Source of the DNA: Lachnospiraceae bacterium UBA5899
GTDB taxonomy: Bacteria; Bacillota; Clostridia; Lachnospirales; Lachnospiraceae
Length of the DNA stretch: 64,000 nt
Reading direction: 5' to 3'
NCBI GenBank assembly: GCA_002432425.1
Contig: DJEL01000037.1
Span: 12,127-76,126, forward strand
Shown here: positions 45,491 to 55,273 of the stretch, in pieces
Layout: each line of letters opens with the position of its first letter
Numbering within the stretch: position 1 is the stretch's first letter
Notes under the pieces: generated by a model
The model's database searches: none
The model's input: the letters and a program-made list of their open reading frames with translations, nothing else
Told to the model about the DNA's origin: nothing
Translations under genes and position numbers: made by a program

Positions 45491-47587
45491 TTATTCCCGT
45501 TCAAATTCCACTTCCCTGGTAAAGGAGCGGTTCTCGATAGTACCCGGAATGACCGTTGTTTCGCCCGCTTCGTTGGTAACCGTCTGGCTGTCCGTCGTCA
45601 CGGTGTAGGAAAAGGTAATGGTGCCCCTCGGAGAAGTCAGTCCGTGGAAGTTTACGGAAAGCGGGAAGGTGGCGTTTGCCGTATCCAGAAGCTTTTTGCC
45701 GTCCTCTACCACAAGGGTAACGCCAACCGTGGTGCCTGCCACATAGTCCGGCGCCTCTTCCTTGGTAGGCGCTTCGATGCTTGCATTGTAACGGTAGGTC
45801 ACGGCTTCCGCACCGGTGCTGACCTTGATGTCAATAGCGGTGCCGGGCTCCACATAGGAGTCAATGGAATAGCTCTGGTAGCATACCAGACCTTCCACAT
45901 AATCGTTGGAGCTGATATAGGAAGTACTTCCCACGGTAAGTCCCGCCTCAATGAGCTGGGCTACCGCTTCGTCCTCCGGCAGTCCCAGAAGATTGGGAAC
46001 CTTCACGGTATAGTCTTCCTGGCCGCGGCTTACCTTGACCGTTACCTCGCTGCCCATAGGTGCCTTTTCTCCGCCTGCGGGCGACTGGGTAATGATATAG
46101 CCTTTTTCAATATTGGAGCTGTAGCCTTCCGTCTTCTTTACGGCAAAGCCCGCATCCCTGAGACTCTTCTGGGCGTCCTCAAAAGAAAGCCCCGATACAT
46201 TGGGCACATCCACGCCCTCCGTACCTGTACTGATGGTAAGGGTTACCACGCTTCCCTTGGCAAGAGGGGTTCCCTCTTCCACATCCGCACTGATAACCAT
46301 ATTTTTTTCGTAAACATCGGATACCGCATAGGAAAGCTGCACCGTGAGCCCCATTTTCTTTAAGGTGCTCTGTGCTTCTCCCAGACTCATGCCGGATACG
46401 GCAATCATCGTCACGGTATCGCCGTCCTCCGCCACACTGCTTTCCGTTCCCGCAGAGGATGTCTTGCCGAAGCCGAACATATTGGTAATCTTGCCCACAA
46501 AGAAAATGATAATGCAGCAGATGACAATCCCTGCCACAATGGTAAGAACGGTCGTCAGTCGCTCCACCTTGGGATTGCCGTATTCCTCGTATTCTTCTTC
46601 CTGATATTCTTCGGATTCCGGCGGTATGGTATCGCTCTTTAAGCGTAAATTGTCTTCGGAATAGTCCCTGTGCTCCGTCTGTCTCTTAATCTGGGACATT
46701 TCGTGCTCCGTCACGTTCCGGGTGGTGCCCTCCGCATCCGGGTCGCGCATCACCACGAAATCCTCGTCCGGGTAAAGCAGCGCTTTTTTCAAATCCTCAA
46801 TCAGCTCCGCCATGGACTGGTATCTTCTGTCCGGGCTCTTCTGGCAGCATTTCATGACAATCTGCTCCACGCTGATGGGAATATCCGGTACAAATTCCCT
46901 CGGGGAAGGCATGGGTTCCTGAATGTGCTTAATGGCAATCGCCACCGTGGTTTCGCCGTTAAACGGCACTCTGCCGGTCAGCATTTCAAACAGGGTAATA
47001 CCCAGGGAATACACATCGCTCTTTTCATCGCTGAAGCCGCCTCTTGCCTGTTCGGGAGAGGTGTAATGCACGGAACCCATTACATTGGAAGTAATGGTGT
47101 TGCTGGTCGCCGCCTTGGCAATACCGAAGTCCGTAACCTTTACCTTTCCTTCCTTGGAAATGATAATGTTCTGGGGCTTGATATCCCGGTGAATGATGTG
47201 ATTGTTGTGAGCCGCTTCAATACCCATACATACCTGGATGGCAATGCTCACGGCTTCTTTATAGGATAAATTTACTTTTTTCTCAATATATTTCTTTAAG
47301 GTAATGCCATCTACCAGCTCCATAACAATGTAGTAGATGCCGTTTTCTTCTCCCACATCGTAAACATTTACAATATTGGGATGCATAAGACCTGCTGCCG
47401 CCTGCGCTTCCACGCGGAATTTGGACACAAAATTAGCATTTTCCGAAAATTCCTGCTTCAGTACTTTGACAGCCACAAAACGGTTTAATTTGTGGCACTT
47501 TGCCTTATAAACATCGGACATGCCGCCGGTACCGATTTTTTCGAGTATCTCGTAGCGGTCTCCTATCATCATACCAATCTTTATCAT
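45491..47587 (-). CDS. prkC: Ser/Thr protein kinase with PASTA domains
   Basis: Membrane kinase sensing muropeptides or lipid II, acting in growth, wall synthesis and germination. About 698 residues from MIKIGMMIGDRYEIL. The kinase domain (about 8-270) has GTGGMSDVYKA, VAVKVLK, IHRDIKPQNI and DFGIAKA. One membrane helix is seen near 355-380. Three PASTA domains follow, then a C-terminal beta domain of about 120 residues after the last PASTA. The start at 47587 behind AAGGAG is preferred over an upstream extension. It follows stp by ten bases. Confidence 0.95.
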   Translation of the reverse strand: MIKIGMMIGDRYEILEKIGTGGMSDVYKAKCHKLNRFVAVKVLKQEFSENANFVSKFRVEAQAAAGLMHPNIVNVYDVGEENGIYYIVMELVDGITLKKYIEKKVNLSYKEAVSIAIQVCMGIEAAHNNHIIHRDIKPQNIIISKEGKVKVTDFGIAKAATSNTITSNVMGSVHYTSPEQARGGFSDEKSDVYSLGITLFEMLTGRVPFNGETTVAIAIKHIQEPMPSPREFVPDIPISVEQIVMKCCQKSPDRRYQSMAELIEDLKKALLYPDEDFVVMRDPDAEGTTRNVTEHEMSQIKRQTEHRDYSEDNLRLKSDTIPPESEEYQEEEYEEYGNPKVERLTTVLTIVAGIVICCIIIFFVGKITNMFGFGKTSSAGTESSVAEDGDTVTMIAVSGMSLGEAQSTLKKMGLTVQLSYAVSDVYEKNMVISADVEEGTPLAKGSVVTLTISTGTEGVDVPNVSGLSFEDAQKSLRDAGFAVKKTEGYSSNIEKGYIITQSPAGGEKAPMGSEVTVKVSRGQEDYTVKVPNLLGLPEDEAVAQLIEAGLTVGSTSYISSNDYVEGLVCYQSYSIDSYVEPGTAIDIKVSTGAEAVTYRYNASIEAPTKEEAPDYVAGTTVGVTLVVEDGKKLLDTANATFPLSVNFHGLTSPRGTITFSYTVTTDSQTVTNEAGETTVIPGTIENRSFTREVEFERE

Positions 47588-47597
47588 GCCTAACTCC

Positions 47598-48332
47598 TTA
47601 CGTTTCTGCAAATGGTTCAATCAATACCACGGCGATGTTGTCTTTTCCGCCGTTTTCATTGGCTGCGCCTATCAGCCTGTCTGCTTTTTCCTTCATGCTG
47701 CCCGCGTCTTTCAAAATCGCTTCGATTTCTTTATCCTCAAGCATATTGGTAAGTCCATCCGAACAAAGCAGAACCATATCCCCTTTTTTCAGCTCCACCT
47801 CAAAGAAGTCAACCCTGACCGTATCCAGTGCGCCTATGGCTCTGGTAATGATATTTTTTTTCGGGTGATTTCTGGCTTCTGATCTGTCAAGGCCGCCCAT
47901 GCGCACCATTTCCTCCACTAAAGAGTGGTCAACGGTAATCTGCTTAAGCTCCCCGTTCAGTACATAAAGTCTGCTGTCACCCACATTGGCAACCACAAGT
48001 TCGCTGCCGTCTATGGTGGCTGCTACCACTGTGGTACCCATACCGCTTAGTTCCTCGCAGTTTTCCGCGAGTTCAATAATATGGTGGTTCGCCTTTTTAA
48101 TGGCGTCGTCCAGAATGCGGTTGGGATACTTTTCGCTGGTATTCTCCACCTCTTTTATAATCGTCTCCACTGTACTTTTAGAAGCATAATCTCCGGCATT
48201 GTGTCCTCCCATGCCATCCGCCACAATAAACAGATTGGGAAGAACGCCCACCGGCTGTGCAGACGCATATACATAATCCTGATTTACTTTTCGCTTTCTT
48301 CCAATGTCCGTTTCGGAAAATGTCGTTAACAC
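47598..48332 (-). CDS. stp: PP2C-family protein phosphatase (PrkC partner)
   Basis: Mn2+-dependent Ser/Thr phosphatase that reverses PrkC phosphorylation. 244 residues. Metal-binding motifs: SETDIGRKRKVNQDYVY, LFIVADGMGGHNAG, SELVVANVGDSRLYVL, LLCSDGLTNML and GGKDNIAVVLI. The start codon is GTG with an AAGGAGG site. It is followed closely by prkC, the standard phosphatase-kinase pair. A terminator upstream of it (48400-48434) suggests it has its own promoter. Confidence 0.95.
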   Translation of the reverse strand: MLTTFSETDIGRKRKVNQDYVYASAQPVGVLPNLFIVADGMGGHNAGDYASKSTVETIIKEVENTSEKYPNRILDDAIKKANHHIIELAENCEELSGMGTTVVAATIDGSELVVANVGDSRLYVLNGELKQITVDHSLVEEMVRMGGLDRSEARNHPKKNIITRAIGALDTVRVDFFEVELKKGDMVLLCSDGLTNMLEDKEIEAILKDAGSMKEKADRLIGAANENGGKDNIAVVLIEPFAET

Positions 48333-48399
48333 CCGCTGCCTCCTTGTGTTCCCTCATATTCGTATAAAAAACGATAGTACAATACATAATAACACAATA

Positions 48400-48434
48400 A
48401 AGAAAAAAGGACAAGTATAGTATTCCCTTGTCCT
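48400..48434 (-). terminator. Terminator after rlmN
   Basis: AGGACAAG/CTTGTCCT arms (48408-48415 with 48427-48434) and a U-run on the minus strand, 13 bases past the rlmN stop. It splits the cluster into an upstream priA-rlmN part and a downstream stp-prkC-rsgA part. Confidence 0.8.
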
Positions 48435-48446
48435 CTGTGTCTAAAC

Positions 48447-49499
48447 TCACTGCTGTTCTTTCTTTTCCTGCATTTTCTTCCTTCGAAGCTGTCCGCAGGC
48501 GCCGTCGATATCCCGTCCCATTTCCCGGCGGACGGTTACATTGATATGGCTCTTTTCCAGTCTGCCCTTGAATGCCATAATGGCTTCTTTTTCCGACTGC
48601 ACATAATCTCTTTCCTTGATGGGATTGACCGGTATCAGATTGATGTGGCAGTTTCTCTTTCCAGCCAGGTCAATCAGCCCTTCCGCATCCTCTTTTGTGT
48701 CGTTGACGCCGCCCACAAGGCTGTATTCAAAGGAAATCCGGCGTCCCGTTCTGGCAAAATAATAGTCGCACGCCTCCATCAGCTCCGCGATGGAATACTT
48801 GTTGGCAATGGGCATTAACTCCCGTCTTTTTTCATCCGTCACCGCATGCAGGGAAAGCGCCAGTGTAATCTGCAGCTCTTTCTCCGCCAGCTTCTTCATC
48901 ATGGGCACCAGTCCGCAGGTGGAAACCGTGACGTTTCGCTGGCTGATGTGAAGCCCGTGCTCGTCCGTCAGCATCTTTATAAAGGTAAGCAGGTTGTCAT
49001 AGTTGTCCATGGGTTCGCCGGTTCCCATCACCACCACGTTGGAAACCCGTTCCCCCGTGTACCGGGTAATGGCGTAAATCTGGTCCAACATTTCCCCCGG
49101 CGTCAGATTTCTCTCCAGTCCGTCCAGTGTGGATGCGCAGAACCGACAGCCCATACGGCAGCCGACCTGGGAAGAAATGCACACGGAATTACCATGTTTG
49201 TACTTCATCCACACGCTTTCCACCACATTGCCGTCGGCAAGTCCGAACAAAAATTTTCTCGTGCCGTCTATTTGAGACTCCTGCACCTCCACCGGAATCA
49301 GCGCCGTATACGTGTAAAGCTCCTTGCATTTCTCCCGGAAATCCTTGGGCAGATTGCTCATCTCGTCAAAGCCCCTGGACAGCTTTACATGCATCCAGTC
49401 GTAAAGCTGCGCCGTCCTGAATTTTTTCACGCCCAGCGCTTCCATTTCCGCTGCCAGCGCCTCCATGGACATGGATTTAATATCTTTTTTCTCTGTCAT
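48447..49499 (-). CDS. rlmN: 23S rRNA/tRNA adenine-C2 methyltransferase RlmN
   Basis: Radical SAM methyltransferase for A2503 of 23S rRNA (and A37 of some tRNAs). 350 residues. The cluster motif is CRMGCRFCAS (Cx3Cx2C), the GTGEPMDNYDN motif binds SAM, and the C-terminal DIDGACGQLR carries the mechanism Cys. The N-terminal helical domain begins MTEKKDIKSMSMEAL. It overlaps the rsmB stop by four bases. Confidence 0.97.
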   Translation of the reverse strand: MTEKKDIKSMSMEALAAEMEALGVKKFRTAQLYDWMHVKLSRGFDEMSNLPKDFREKCKELYTYTALIPVEVQESQIDGTRKFLFGLADGNVVESVWMKYKHGNSVCISSQVGCRMGCRFCASTLDGLERNLTPGEMLDQIYAITRYTGERVSNVVVMGTGEPMDNYDNLLTFIKMLTDEHGLHISQRNVTVSTCGLVPMMKKLAEKELQITLALSLHAVTDEKRRELMPIANKYSIAELMEACDYYFARTGRRISFEYSLVGGVNDTKEDAEGLIDLAGKRNCHINLIPVNPIKERDYVQSEKEAIMAFKGRLEKSHINVTVRREMGRDIDGACGQLRRKKMQEKKEQQ

Positions 49500-50827
49500 T
49501 TCTCTTCTTTCCTGAATCTGGCGAAAAAGAAGCCGTCCGTATCCTGCACATGGGGTGTAAGACGCACATATCCTTTTTCCGCCGTGGTATTTTTAAGAAC
49601 CGGCTTCATAAAAAGCTCCTTTTCGATAAAGGCCGCCATATCTTCATTCTCCGCCCGGTTCAAGGTACAGGTGCTGTAAAGAAGAATGCCGCCCGGCTTC
49701 ACATAGCGTACCGCGTTTTTCACGATTTCCTTCTGCAGCTTCGGAAGCTCCGTTAATGTCTCCTCCTTCTGCCGGTATTTGATGTCCCGCTTTCTGCCCA
49801 TAACACCCAGACCGCTGCAGGGAACATCCGCCAGCACCACATCCATGGTATTTTCCAAAGAAGCATCGAACACCGTGGCATCCGCCGCTTCCACCGTTAC
49901 GTTGCGAAGTCCCATGCGGTTTACATAGTCCTCGATGAGCACCGTTTTCTTTTCGCTGACATCCCGGGAAAGCACCTGTCCCTTTTCTGTGGCAAGCTCC
50001 GCAGCCAGCACGGTTTTGCCGCCGGGCGCCGCGCAGATATCGAGTACCCTGTCGCCGGGCTTTATGCCTGCCGAGAGAACTGCCTCCATGCTGCTCACAT
50101 CCTGCAGGGTAAACAGCCCTTCCGTAAATCCGGGAAGCTCCGTTACATTTTCACAGTTTTTCAGATAATACGCCATGGGGAACAAAGCATGCTGTTCCAC
50201 CACACAGCCCTTCTCTTCCATACCGCGGATAACGGCTTCTTTTTCCTTGTCGGGAAGTCCCAGCCTGAAACGCATGGTCACCGGTCTTACCTGCATAAAC
50301 GCCGCAAAGATTTTTTCCGTTTCTTCAAACGAATACTCCGTAAGGAAATGCTTTACCAGCCATTCCGGCATGGAGTACGTCACCGATAAATACAGCACCT
50401 TATCCTTTTTATCCGGCTTTTTCAGAGTTTCCTTTCCACCGGAAAGCTTCCGCAGCACGCCGTTTACAAATCCTTTTAAATTGTGGAATTTATGTTTGTC
50501 CGTAAGCTTCACCGCCTCGTTTATGGCGGCAAAATCCGGCACACTGTCCATAAATAAAATCAGGTAAGCACTCATCCTTAAGATATTGCGGATAAGCGGC
50601 TTCATTTTTCTGACCGGCAGGCTGGCAAACTGGTTGATGTCGTAGTCCAGCTCTATCCGGCGTTCCAACGTTCCTTCAAAAAGTCTCTTTAAGAAAGCCT
50701 TTTCCTGCCCCGGCAGATAGTCGTACTTTTCCAGTACGTCCTTCACCAGAAGATGGGAATAGGCTTCCTCTTTTTCCACCGTAAGAAGCATGGAAAGCAC
50801 AATGTCTCTGATATTTTCCGCTGGCAT
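49496..50827 (-). CDS. rsmB: 16S rRNA cytosine-C5 methyltransferase RsmB
   Basis: Methylates C967 of 16S rRNA. 443 residues. An N-terminal NusB-like domain (about 1-150) and a Rossmann SAM domain with VLDICAAPGGKTVLAAE, the DVPCSGLGVMGRKRDIKYR motif (PCSG Cys) and the catalytic Cys in LLYSTCTLNRAEN. The NusB domain separates RsmB from other NOL1/NOP2/Sun proteins. It sits between the yugP-like peptidase and rlmN, overlapping the latter. Confidence 0.96.
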   Translation of the reverse strand: MPAENIRDIVLSMLLTVEKEEAYSHLLVKDVLEKYDYLPGQEKAFLKRLFEGTLERRIELDYDINQFASLPVRKMKPLIRNILRMSAYLILFMDSVPDFAAINEAVKLTDKHKFHNLKGFVNGVLRKLSGGKETLKKPDKKDKVLYLSVTYSMPEWLVKHFLTEYSFEETEKIFAAFMQVRPVTMRFRLGLPDKEKEAVIRGMEEKGCVVEQHALFPMAYYLKNCENVTELPGFTEGLFTLQDVSSMEAVLSAGIKPGDRVLDICAAPGGKTVLAAELATEKGQVLSRDVSEKKTVLIEDYVNRMGLRNVTVEAADATVFDASLENTMDVVLADVPCSGLGVMGRKRDIKYRQKEETLTELPKLQKEIVKNAVRYVKPGGILLYSTCTLNRAENEDMAAFIEKELFMKPVLKNTTAEKGYVRLTPHVQDTDGFFFARFRKEEK

Positions 50828-50830
50828 GGC

Positions 50831-51526
50831 TTAGTCCCTTCTTTTGCTTATCATGGACAACCGCAAAAGCTGCAGCAGGGAAGATGCCGCCGCTGCCACA
50901 TAGGTAAGCGCTGCCGCAAAGAGCACCTTTTTCGCACCCGTTTCCTCATCCGTTCCTAAAATGCCGGTACTGGACAGAGCTTCCAGTCCCCGCTTGGACG
51001 CATTGAACTCTACGGGCAGGGTCACAAACTGGAACAGCACCGCCAGCGCAAACATCCAGATACCTATCTGGATTAAAATCTGGTTAAAACTTAAAATAAT
51101 TCCCAGTATGACAAGGGGCAGACCGAAACGGCTGCCGAAATTGGCTACCGGAACCAGTGCGGAACGGATACGCAGGGGCATATAGTCCTCGTTGTCCTGT
51201 TTGGCATGTCCGCATTCGTGGGCGGCTACCGCTGCTGCCGTCACGGACGGATAACTGTAATTTTCATAGGAGAGCCGCACGGTTTTGGTACGCGGGTCGT
51301 AATGGTCGCCGGAAAGAGCGCCCGACTGCAGGCATTCCACTCTGACATCATAGATGCCGTTTGCCTCTAAAATCCTCTGCGCCACCTCCGCACCCGTCAT
51401 GTTGCGGGCGTTCCGCACTCTTTTATATTTCCGCATGCTGGCGTCCACATTGGCGCTGGCAAGCATACAAATCAGGGCGCCGATAATAACCAAAATGTAC
51501 GTGGGATCCCAATAATAACCATACAT
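50831..51526 (-). CDS. YugP-type membrane zinc metallopeptidase
   Basis: 231 residues from MYGYYWDPTYILVIIGALI. The zinc-binding HExxH-like motif is in AAHECGHAKQDNEDY. Membrane segments lie at the N-terminus (about 8-26) and in the C-terminal half (LPLVILGIILSFNQILIQIGIWMFALAVLFQFV), followed by EFNASKRGLEAL. The DUF/peptidase family is usual between fmt and rsmB in Clostridia. The substrate is unknown. The start at 51526 follows GGAAGTGCAGCAG; 13 upstream codons are possible but unlikely. Confidence 0.88.
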   Translation of the reverse strand: MYGYYWDPTYILVIIGALICMLASANVDASMRKYKRVRNARNMTGAEVAQRILEANGIYDVRVECLQSGALSGDHYDPRTKTVRLSYENYSYPSVTAAAVAAHECGHAKQDNEDYMPLRIRSALVPVANFGSRFGLPLVILGIILSFNQILIQIGIWMFALAVLFQFVTLPVEFNASKRGLEALSSTGILGTDEETGAKKVLFAAALTYVAAAASSLLQLLRLSMISKRRD

Positions 51527-51580
51527 ACTGCTGCACTTCCTTTCTTTAAAAAGAGATAATATCAAAAGATACCGGCTGCC

Positions 51581-52507
51581 TTATCCGAGCCGCATGCCCG
51601 GTGTAACCGGATTGCCAAGCAGAAATGCCTGCGTGTCCATTCTCTTTTTTCCTTCCAGCTGTAAGCTGTTAATCCAGAGAATTCCCTCTCCGCAGCCTAC
51701 GGCAAAGCGCTGTTTTTCCACAAACGCAATTTCTCCGGGCTTAGCATCCGCATCTTTTTCCACATCCGCATCCCAGATTTTAAGCTGTTTTCCACCCATA
51801 TGGGTATAGGCACTGGGCCAGGAGTTTAAGCCCCTTACCAGTCTTTCTATTTCCACAGCACTCTTCGTCCAGTCGATTTCGCCCATGGTTTTCTTAAGCA
51901 TGACCGTCTTGGTGGCTTCTTCTTCCTTCTGGGGAATGGGGGTAAGTTTTCCCTCTTCCAGTAAAGGCAGTGCTTCCACAATCGCTTCCGCTCCCAGAAC
52001 CGCCAGTCTTTCAAACAGGGACTCGCCGGTTTCCTTAGTCGCCAGCTTTAAGGTCTTCTGGTATAAAATATCGCCGGTGTCCAGCCCCTCATCCATCTGC
52101 ATGATGGTGACGCCGGTTTCCTCTTCACCGTTAATAACCGCCCACTGTATGGGGCTGGAGCCGCGGTACTTCGGCAGAAGGGAGGCGTGAATATTGATGC
52201 TTCCGTACTTCGGCATGTCTAAAATTTCTTTGGATAAAATCTGGCCGAAAGCGGCAACCACAAACACATCCGCCGGGTATTTCCGTAACTCTTCCACCGC
52301 TTCCGGGCGTTTAATCCGCTCCGGCTGCAGCACCGGAATACCGTGTGCCAGGGCACATTCCTTTACCGGTGAAAAAATAAGCTTGTCGCTTCTGCCCTTG
52401 CATTTGTCCGGCTGTGTCACCACCGCCGTCACCTCATGTCCGGCTTTCAGCAATGCTTCCAGGGCTCCCACCGAAAAATCCGGGGTTCCCATAAACACTA
52501 TTTTCAT
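51581..52507 (-). CDS. fmt: Methionyl-tRNA formyltransferase
   Basis: Formylates initiator Met-tRNA using 10-formyl-THF. 308 residues. Starts MKIVFMGTPDFSVGALEALL. The catalytic region has VAAFGQILSKEILDMPKYGSINIHASLLPKYRGSSPIQWAVINGEEETGVTIMQMDEGLDTGDIL, with Asn, His and Asp in place. The C-terminal OB-like domain covers about 205-308. The start overlaps the def stop at 52507. Paired with def as in most bacteria. Confidence 0.97.
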   Translation of the reverse strand: MKIVFMGTPDFSVGALEALLKAGHEVTAVVTQPDKCKGRSDKLIFSPVKECALAHGIPVLQPERIKRPEAVEELRKYPADVFVVAAFGQILSKEILDMPKYGSINIHASLLPKYRGSSPIQWAVINGEEETGVTIMQMDEGLDTGDILYQKTLKLATKETGESLFERLAVLGAEAIVEALPLLEEGKLTPIPQKEEEATKTVMLKKTMGEIDWTKSAVEIERLVRGLNSWPSAYTHMGGKQLKIWDADVEKDADAKPGEIAFVEKQRFAVGCGEGILWINSLQLEGKKRMDTQAFLLGNPVTPGMRLG

Positions 52508-52983
52508 TATTCGTCATCCTCTACTTCCATGTTCTGCAGTTCGCCCTCTACCTTTTCCACATACAAATGACCGTCCAGATGGTCCAGTTCGTGGCAGATG
52601 GCTCTTGCTAAAAGCTCCGTACCCTCTACTTCGATAGGCTTCATGTCTTCGTTTAAGGCAACCGCCTTTACATAGTTGGGTCTGGTTACCACACCGCATT
52701 TGCCGGGCACGCTTAAACAGCCCTCCTGACCGGTCTGTTCGCCGCTCTTTTCCACAATACGGGGATTAATCAGAACATAAGGGTCCTCACCCGTGGTATC
52801 AATAACCACGATTCTTTTTAAGATACCTACCTGGGGTGCTGCCAGTCCCACGCCGTTTGCTTCGTACATGGTATCCAGCATATCCTCTATCAGTTGTCTG
52901 GTACGGGGTGTCATCTCCGTTACTTCTTTACATTTCTTGGTCAGAATATCGTCGCCGATTTCTCTTATCTTTCTTAATGCCAT
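52507..52983 (-). CDS. def: Peptide deformylase
   Basis: Removes the N-formyl group from nascent proteins. 158 residues from MALRKIREIGDDIL. The three metal/active-site motifs are GVGLAAPQVGI, EGCLSVPG and HELDHLDG (HExxH). It ends in an acidic tail (EVEDDE). The ATG at 52983 has AAGGAGC; eight additional codons upstream are not needed. It lies between priA and fmt with almost no spacing. Confidence 0.97.
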   Translation of the reverse strand: MALRKIREIGDDILTKKCKEVTEMTPRTRQLIEDMLDTMYEANGVGLAAPQVGILKRIVVIDTTGEDPYVLINPRIVEKSGEQTGQEGCLSVPGKCGVVTRPNYVKAVALNEDMKPIEVEGTELLARAICHELDHLDGHLYVEKVEGELQNMEVEDDE

Positions 52984-53003
52984 CGTTAAGCTCCTTCCAT
53001 CTG

Positions 53004-55250
53004 TCAAAAGGCATTTACAGGGTCAAAATCTATCTGCATGCTTTCGTTTTTAAGCTGCATGCCCTGTACCTGTGCTTCCAACTCATCCTTTATCTCTATC
53101 AGTTTATCATACTTTTCGTATTTTATATAGAAAACAAATCTAAAAATATCATGAAGTTTTCCTATCCCGGCCGGTGCGGGCCCGATGACTAACAGTCTTT
53201 TGTCTGCGCTGTCCGTTTCCGTCACGTATTTTTTTGCCGTATCCGCCAGCATCTGCGCCAGTTTCTGCCCGTTTTCCTCTTTCGCGGCAAAAATCTGCAC
53301 CGCCAGCATATGACAGGCAGGGGGATACCGCAAAAGCTCCCGGTACAGGATTTCTTCTTCGTAAAAGCCTTCGTAGTCCTGCGCAGCCGCATGCACAATG
53401 CTGTAATGCTCCGGCTGGTAGGTCTGGATGACCGCCTCCCCGGGAAGGCTGCCCCTTCCGGCACGTCCCACCGCCTGCGTCAGCAAATCAAAGGTGCGCT
53501 CCGAAGCCCGGTAGTCACCCACGGAAAGCGACATATCCGCCGCAATCACCCCAATCAGGGTCACCTGCGGGAAATCATGTCCCTTCACAATCATCTGGGT
53601 GCCAATCAGAATATCCGCTTCCCGGTTGGCAAACGCGGATAAAATTTCCTCGTAGCTTTCCTTTTTGCCGGTGGTGTCCGCATCCATGCGCAGTACCCTC
53701 GCCTCCGGAAACATTTCCTTTACCTTGTCCTCTATCTGCTGGGTGCCCGCCCGAAATCCCGAAATATACGGGGAACCGCATTCGGGACACCTTTTTACGG
53801 CAGGTATGCTGTACCCGCAGTAATGACAGACTAACCGGCTGCCCCTGTGCTCCGACAGGGACACATCGCAGTGGGGACACTTCATCACATGACCGCATGA
53901 CCGGCAGGACACAAAGCCCGCATACCCACGCCTGTTTAAAAACAGCATAATCTGTTCTTTTTTCTGTAACCGGTCCGTCATCAGCTCTTTTAACTTTTCA
54001 CTGAATATGGAGCGGTTTCCGTTTTTTAACTCTTCCCGCAAATCCACGGTATACACAGTGGGAAGGCTTCCGCCGGTGAGTCTTTCCTTTAAGGTAAACA
54101 GCTTGTATTCGCCGTGCTTTGCCCGGTAGTATGCCTCCATGGACGGTGTCGCCGAACCTAAGAGCACACTGCCTCCGTGCAGCCTTGCCACCTCTTCGGC
54201 CACTTCCCTGGCGTGATACTTGGGTGCATTTTCGCTTTTGTAGCTGCTCTCCTGCTCCTCATCCATAATGATAAGACCGATGTTGGGAAACGGAGTAAAC
54301 AGCGCCGAACGGGGACCTATCATCACATCGATTTCCCCGCGTTTTGCCCTCTCGCACTGGTCGTATTTTTCGCCCTGGGACAGCGTGGAATTGAGTACGG
54401 ACACCCGGTCGCCGAAGCGGGTGTAAAACCGAAGAAGCGTCTGATAGGTGAGGGCAATTTCCGGTATCAGCACAATCGCCTGTTTTCCCCGTTCCACCAT
54501 GCCCTCAATCAAATTCATATACACTTCCGTTTTGCCGCTTCCGGTAATGCCGTGCAGCAGATACGTCTGTCTGACGCCCGCATCAAATTCGGAAAGCACG
54601 GTGTCCACAATCTCTTTCTGTCCGGCGCTTAAGGTATTTCTGCTGCTTTCCTTCCTTGTAATTTTTACCGGATTGCGCAGACTGCTCTCCACCTCTACCG
54701 TAACAATCCCCTGTTTTTCCAGTGCTTTTACCGTAGTTCCCGTTACATGCAGTTTACTTGAAATTAAGGTCATGGGCAGTGTGGGCGTTTCCAACAGTTC
54801 CGTAAGCAGTCTTACCTTCGCCACCTGTTTTTTATGGGCAAAGGTAAGCAGGGCTTCCCTCGCTTCCTCCTCCGGCACCGCCAGATGCACGAACCGCCGT
54901 TCCACCGCTTTGACTTCTTTTTTTGCCGGAATGACCGTCTTGATTGCCTGTATCATGGTGGAGCCGTAGTTGCGTTTTAAAAACGCCGCTATCAGCATCT
55001 GTTTATCTTCCACCGATACATGCCCTTCCACGATTTCCGTAATGTCCTTTATTTTTTCCACGTCCCATTCCGGTTTGTCCTTTATGGCAACGCAGTATCC
55101 GGTGCGTTCTTTATTGCCGGCGCCGAAGGGCACTTTCACGCACATGCCCTCCTTCAGTTCGTTTTCCATGGATGCCGGAATCCGGTACTGAAATGGCCGG
55201 TCTACTTTTTCATGAGCGATGTCAATAATGATATCCGCATATTTTTCCAT
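53004..55250 (-). CDS. priA: Primosomal protein PriA (replication restart helicase)
   Basis: 3'-5' DEAH-like helicase that reloads the replisome at stalled forks. About 748 residues from MEKYADIIIDIAHEKVDRPFQY. The 3'-DNA-end-binding domain is followed by Walker A GITGSGKTEVYM and Walker B MDEEQESSYK (DEEQ variant). A zinc-binding region with four CxxC-type pairs follows (CRSCGHVMKCPHC, CHYCG, CPECG), then motifs V/VI (GTQMIVKGHDFPQV, TQAVGRAGRG). Preceded by murE with 23 bases, it heads the def-fmt series. Confidence 0.96.
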   Translation of the reverse strand: MEKYADIIIDIAHEKVDRPFQYRIPASMENELKEGMCVKVPFGAGNKERTGYCVAIKDKPEWDVEKIKDITEIVEGHVSVEDKQMLIAAFLKRNYGSTMIQAIKTVIPAKKEVKAVERRFVHLAVPEEEAREALLTFAHKKQVAKVRLLTELLETPTLPMTLISSKLHVTGTTVKALEKQGIVTVEVESSLRNPVKITRKESSRNTLSAGQKEIVDTVLSEFDAGVRQTYLLHGITGSGKTEVYMNLIEGMVERGKQAIVLIPEIALTYQTLLRFYTRFGDRVSVLNSTLSQGEKYDQCERAKRGEIDVMIGPRSALFTPFPNIGLIIMDEEQESSYKSENAPKYHAREVAEEVARLHGGSVLLGSATPSMEAYYRAKHGEYKLFTLKERLTGGSLPTVYTVDLREELKNGNRSIFSEKLKELMTDRLQKKEQIMLFLNRRGYAGFVSCRSCGHVMKCPHCDVSLSEHRGSRLVCHYCGYSIPAVKRCPECGSPYISGFRAGTQQIEDKVKEMFPEARVLRMDADTTGKKESYEEILSAFANREADILIGTQMIVKGHDFPQVTLIGVIAADMSLSVGDYRASERTFDLLTQAVGRAGRGSLPGEAVIQTYQPEHYSIVHAAAQDYEGFYEEEILYRELLRYPPACHMLAVQIFAAKEENGQKLAQMLADTAKKYVTETDSADKRLLVIGPAPAGIGKLHDIFRFVFYIKYEKYDKLIEIKDELEAQVQGMQLKNESMQIDFDPVNAF

Positions 55251-55273
55251 GCCGTTCCTCACCAATCGTGTGT

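Noticed and set aside
45278..46363. A 361-codon plus-strand frame opposite rsgA and prkC.
   Set aside because: It spans two well-conserved minus-strand genes and the junction between them, and its product looks like random translation.
48846..49679. A 277-codon plus-strand frame opposite rlmN and rsmB.
   Set aside because: Both opposite genes are clear housekeeping enzymes, and the frame is a shadow.
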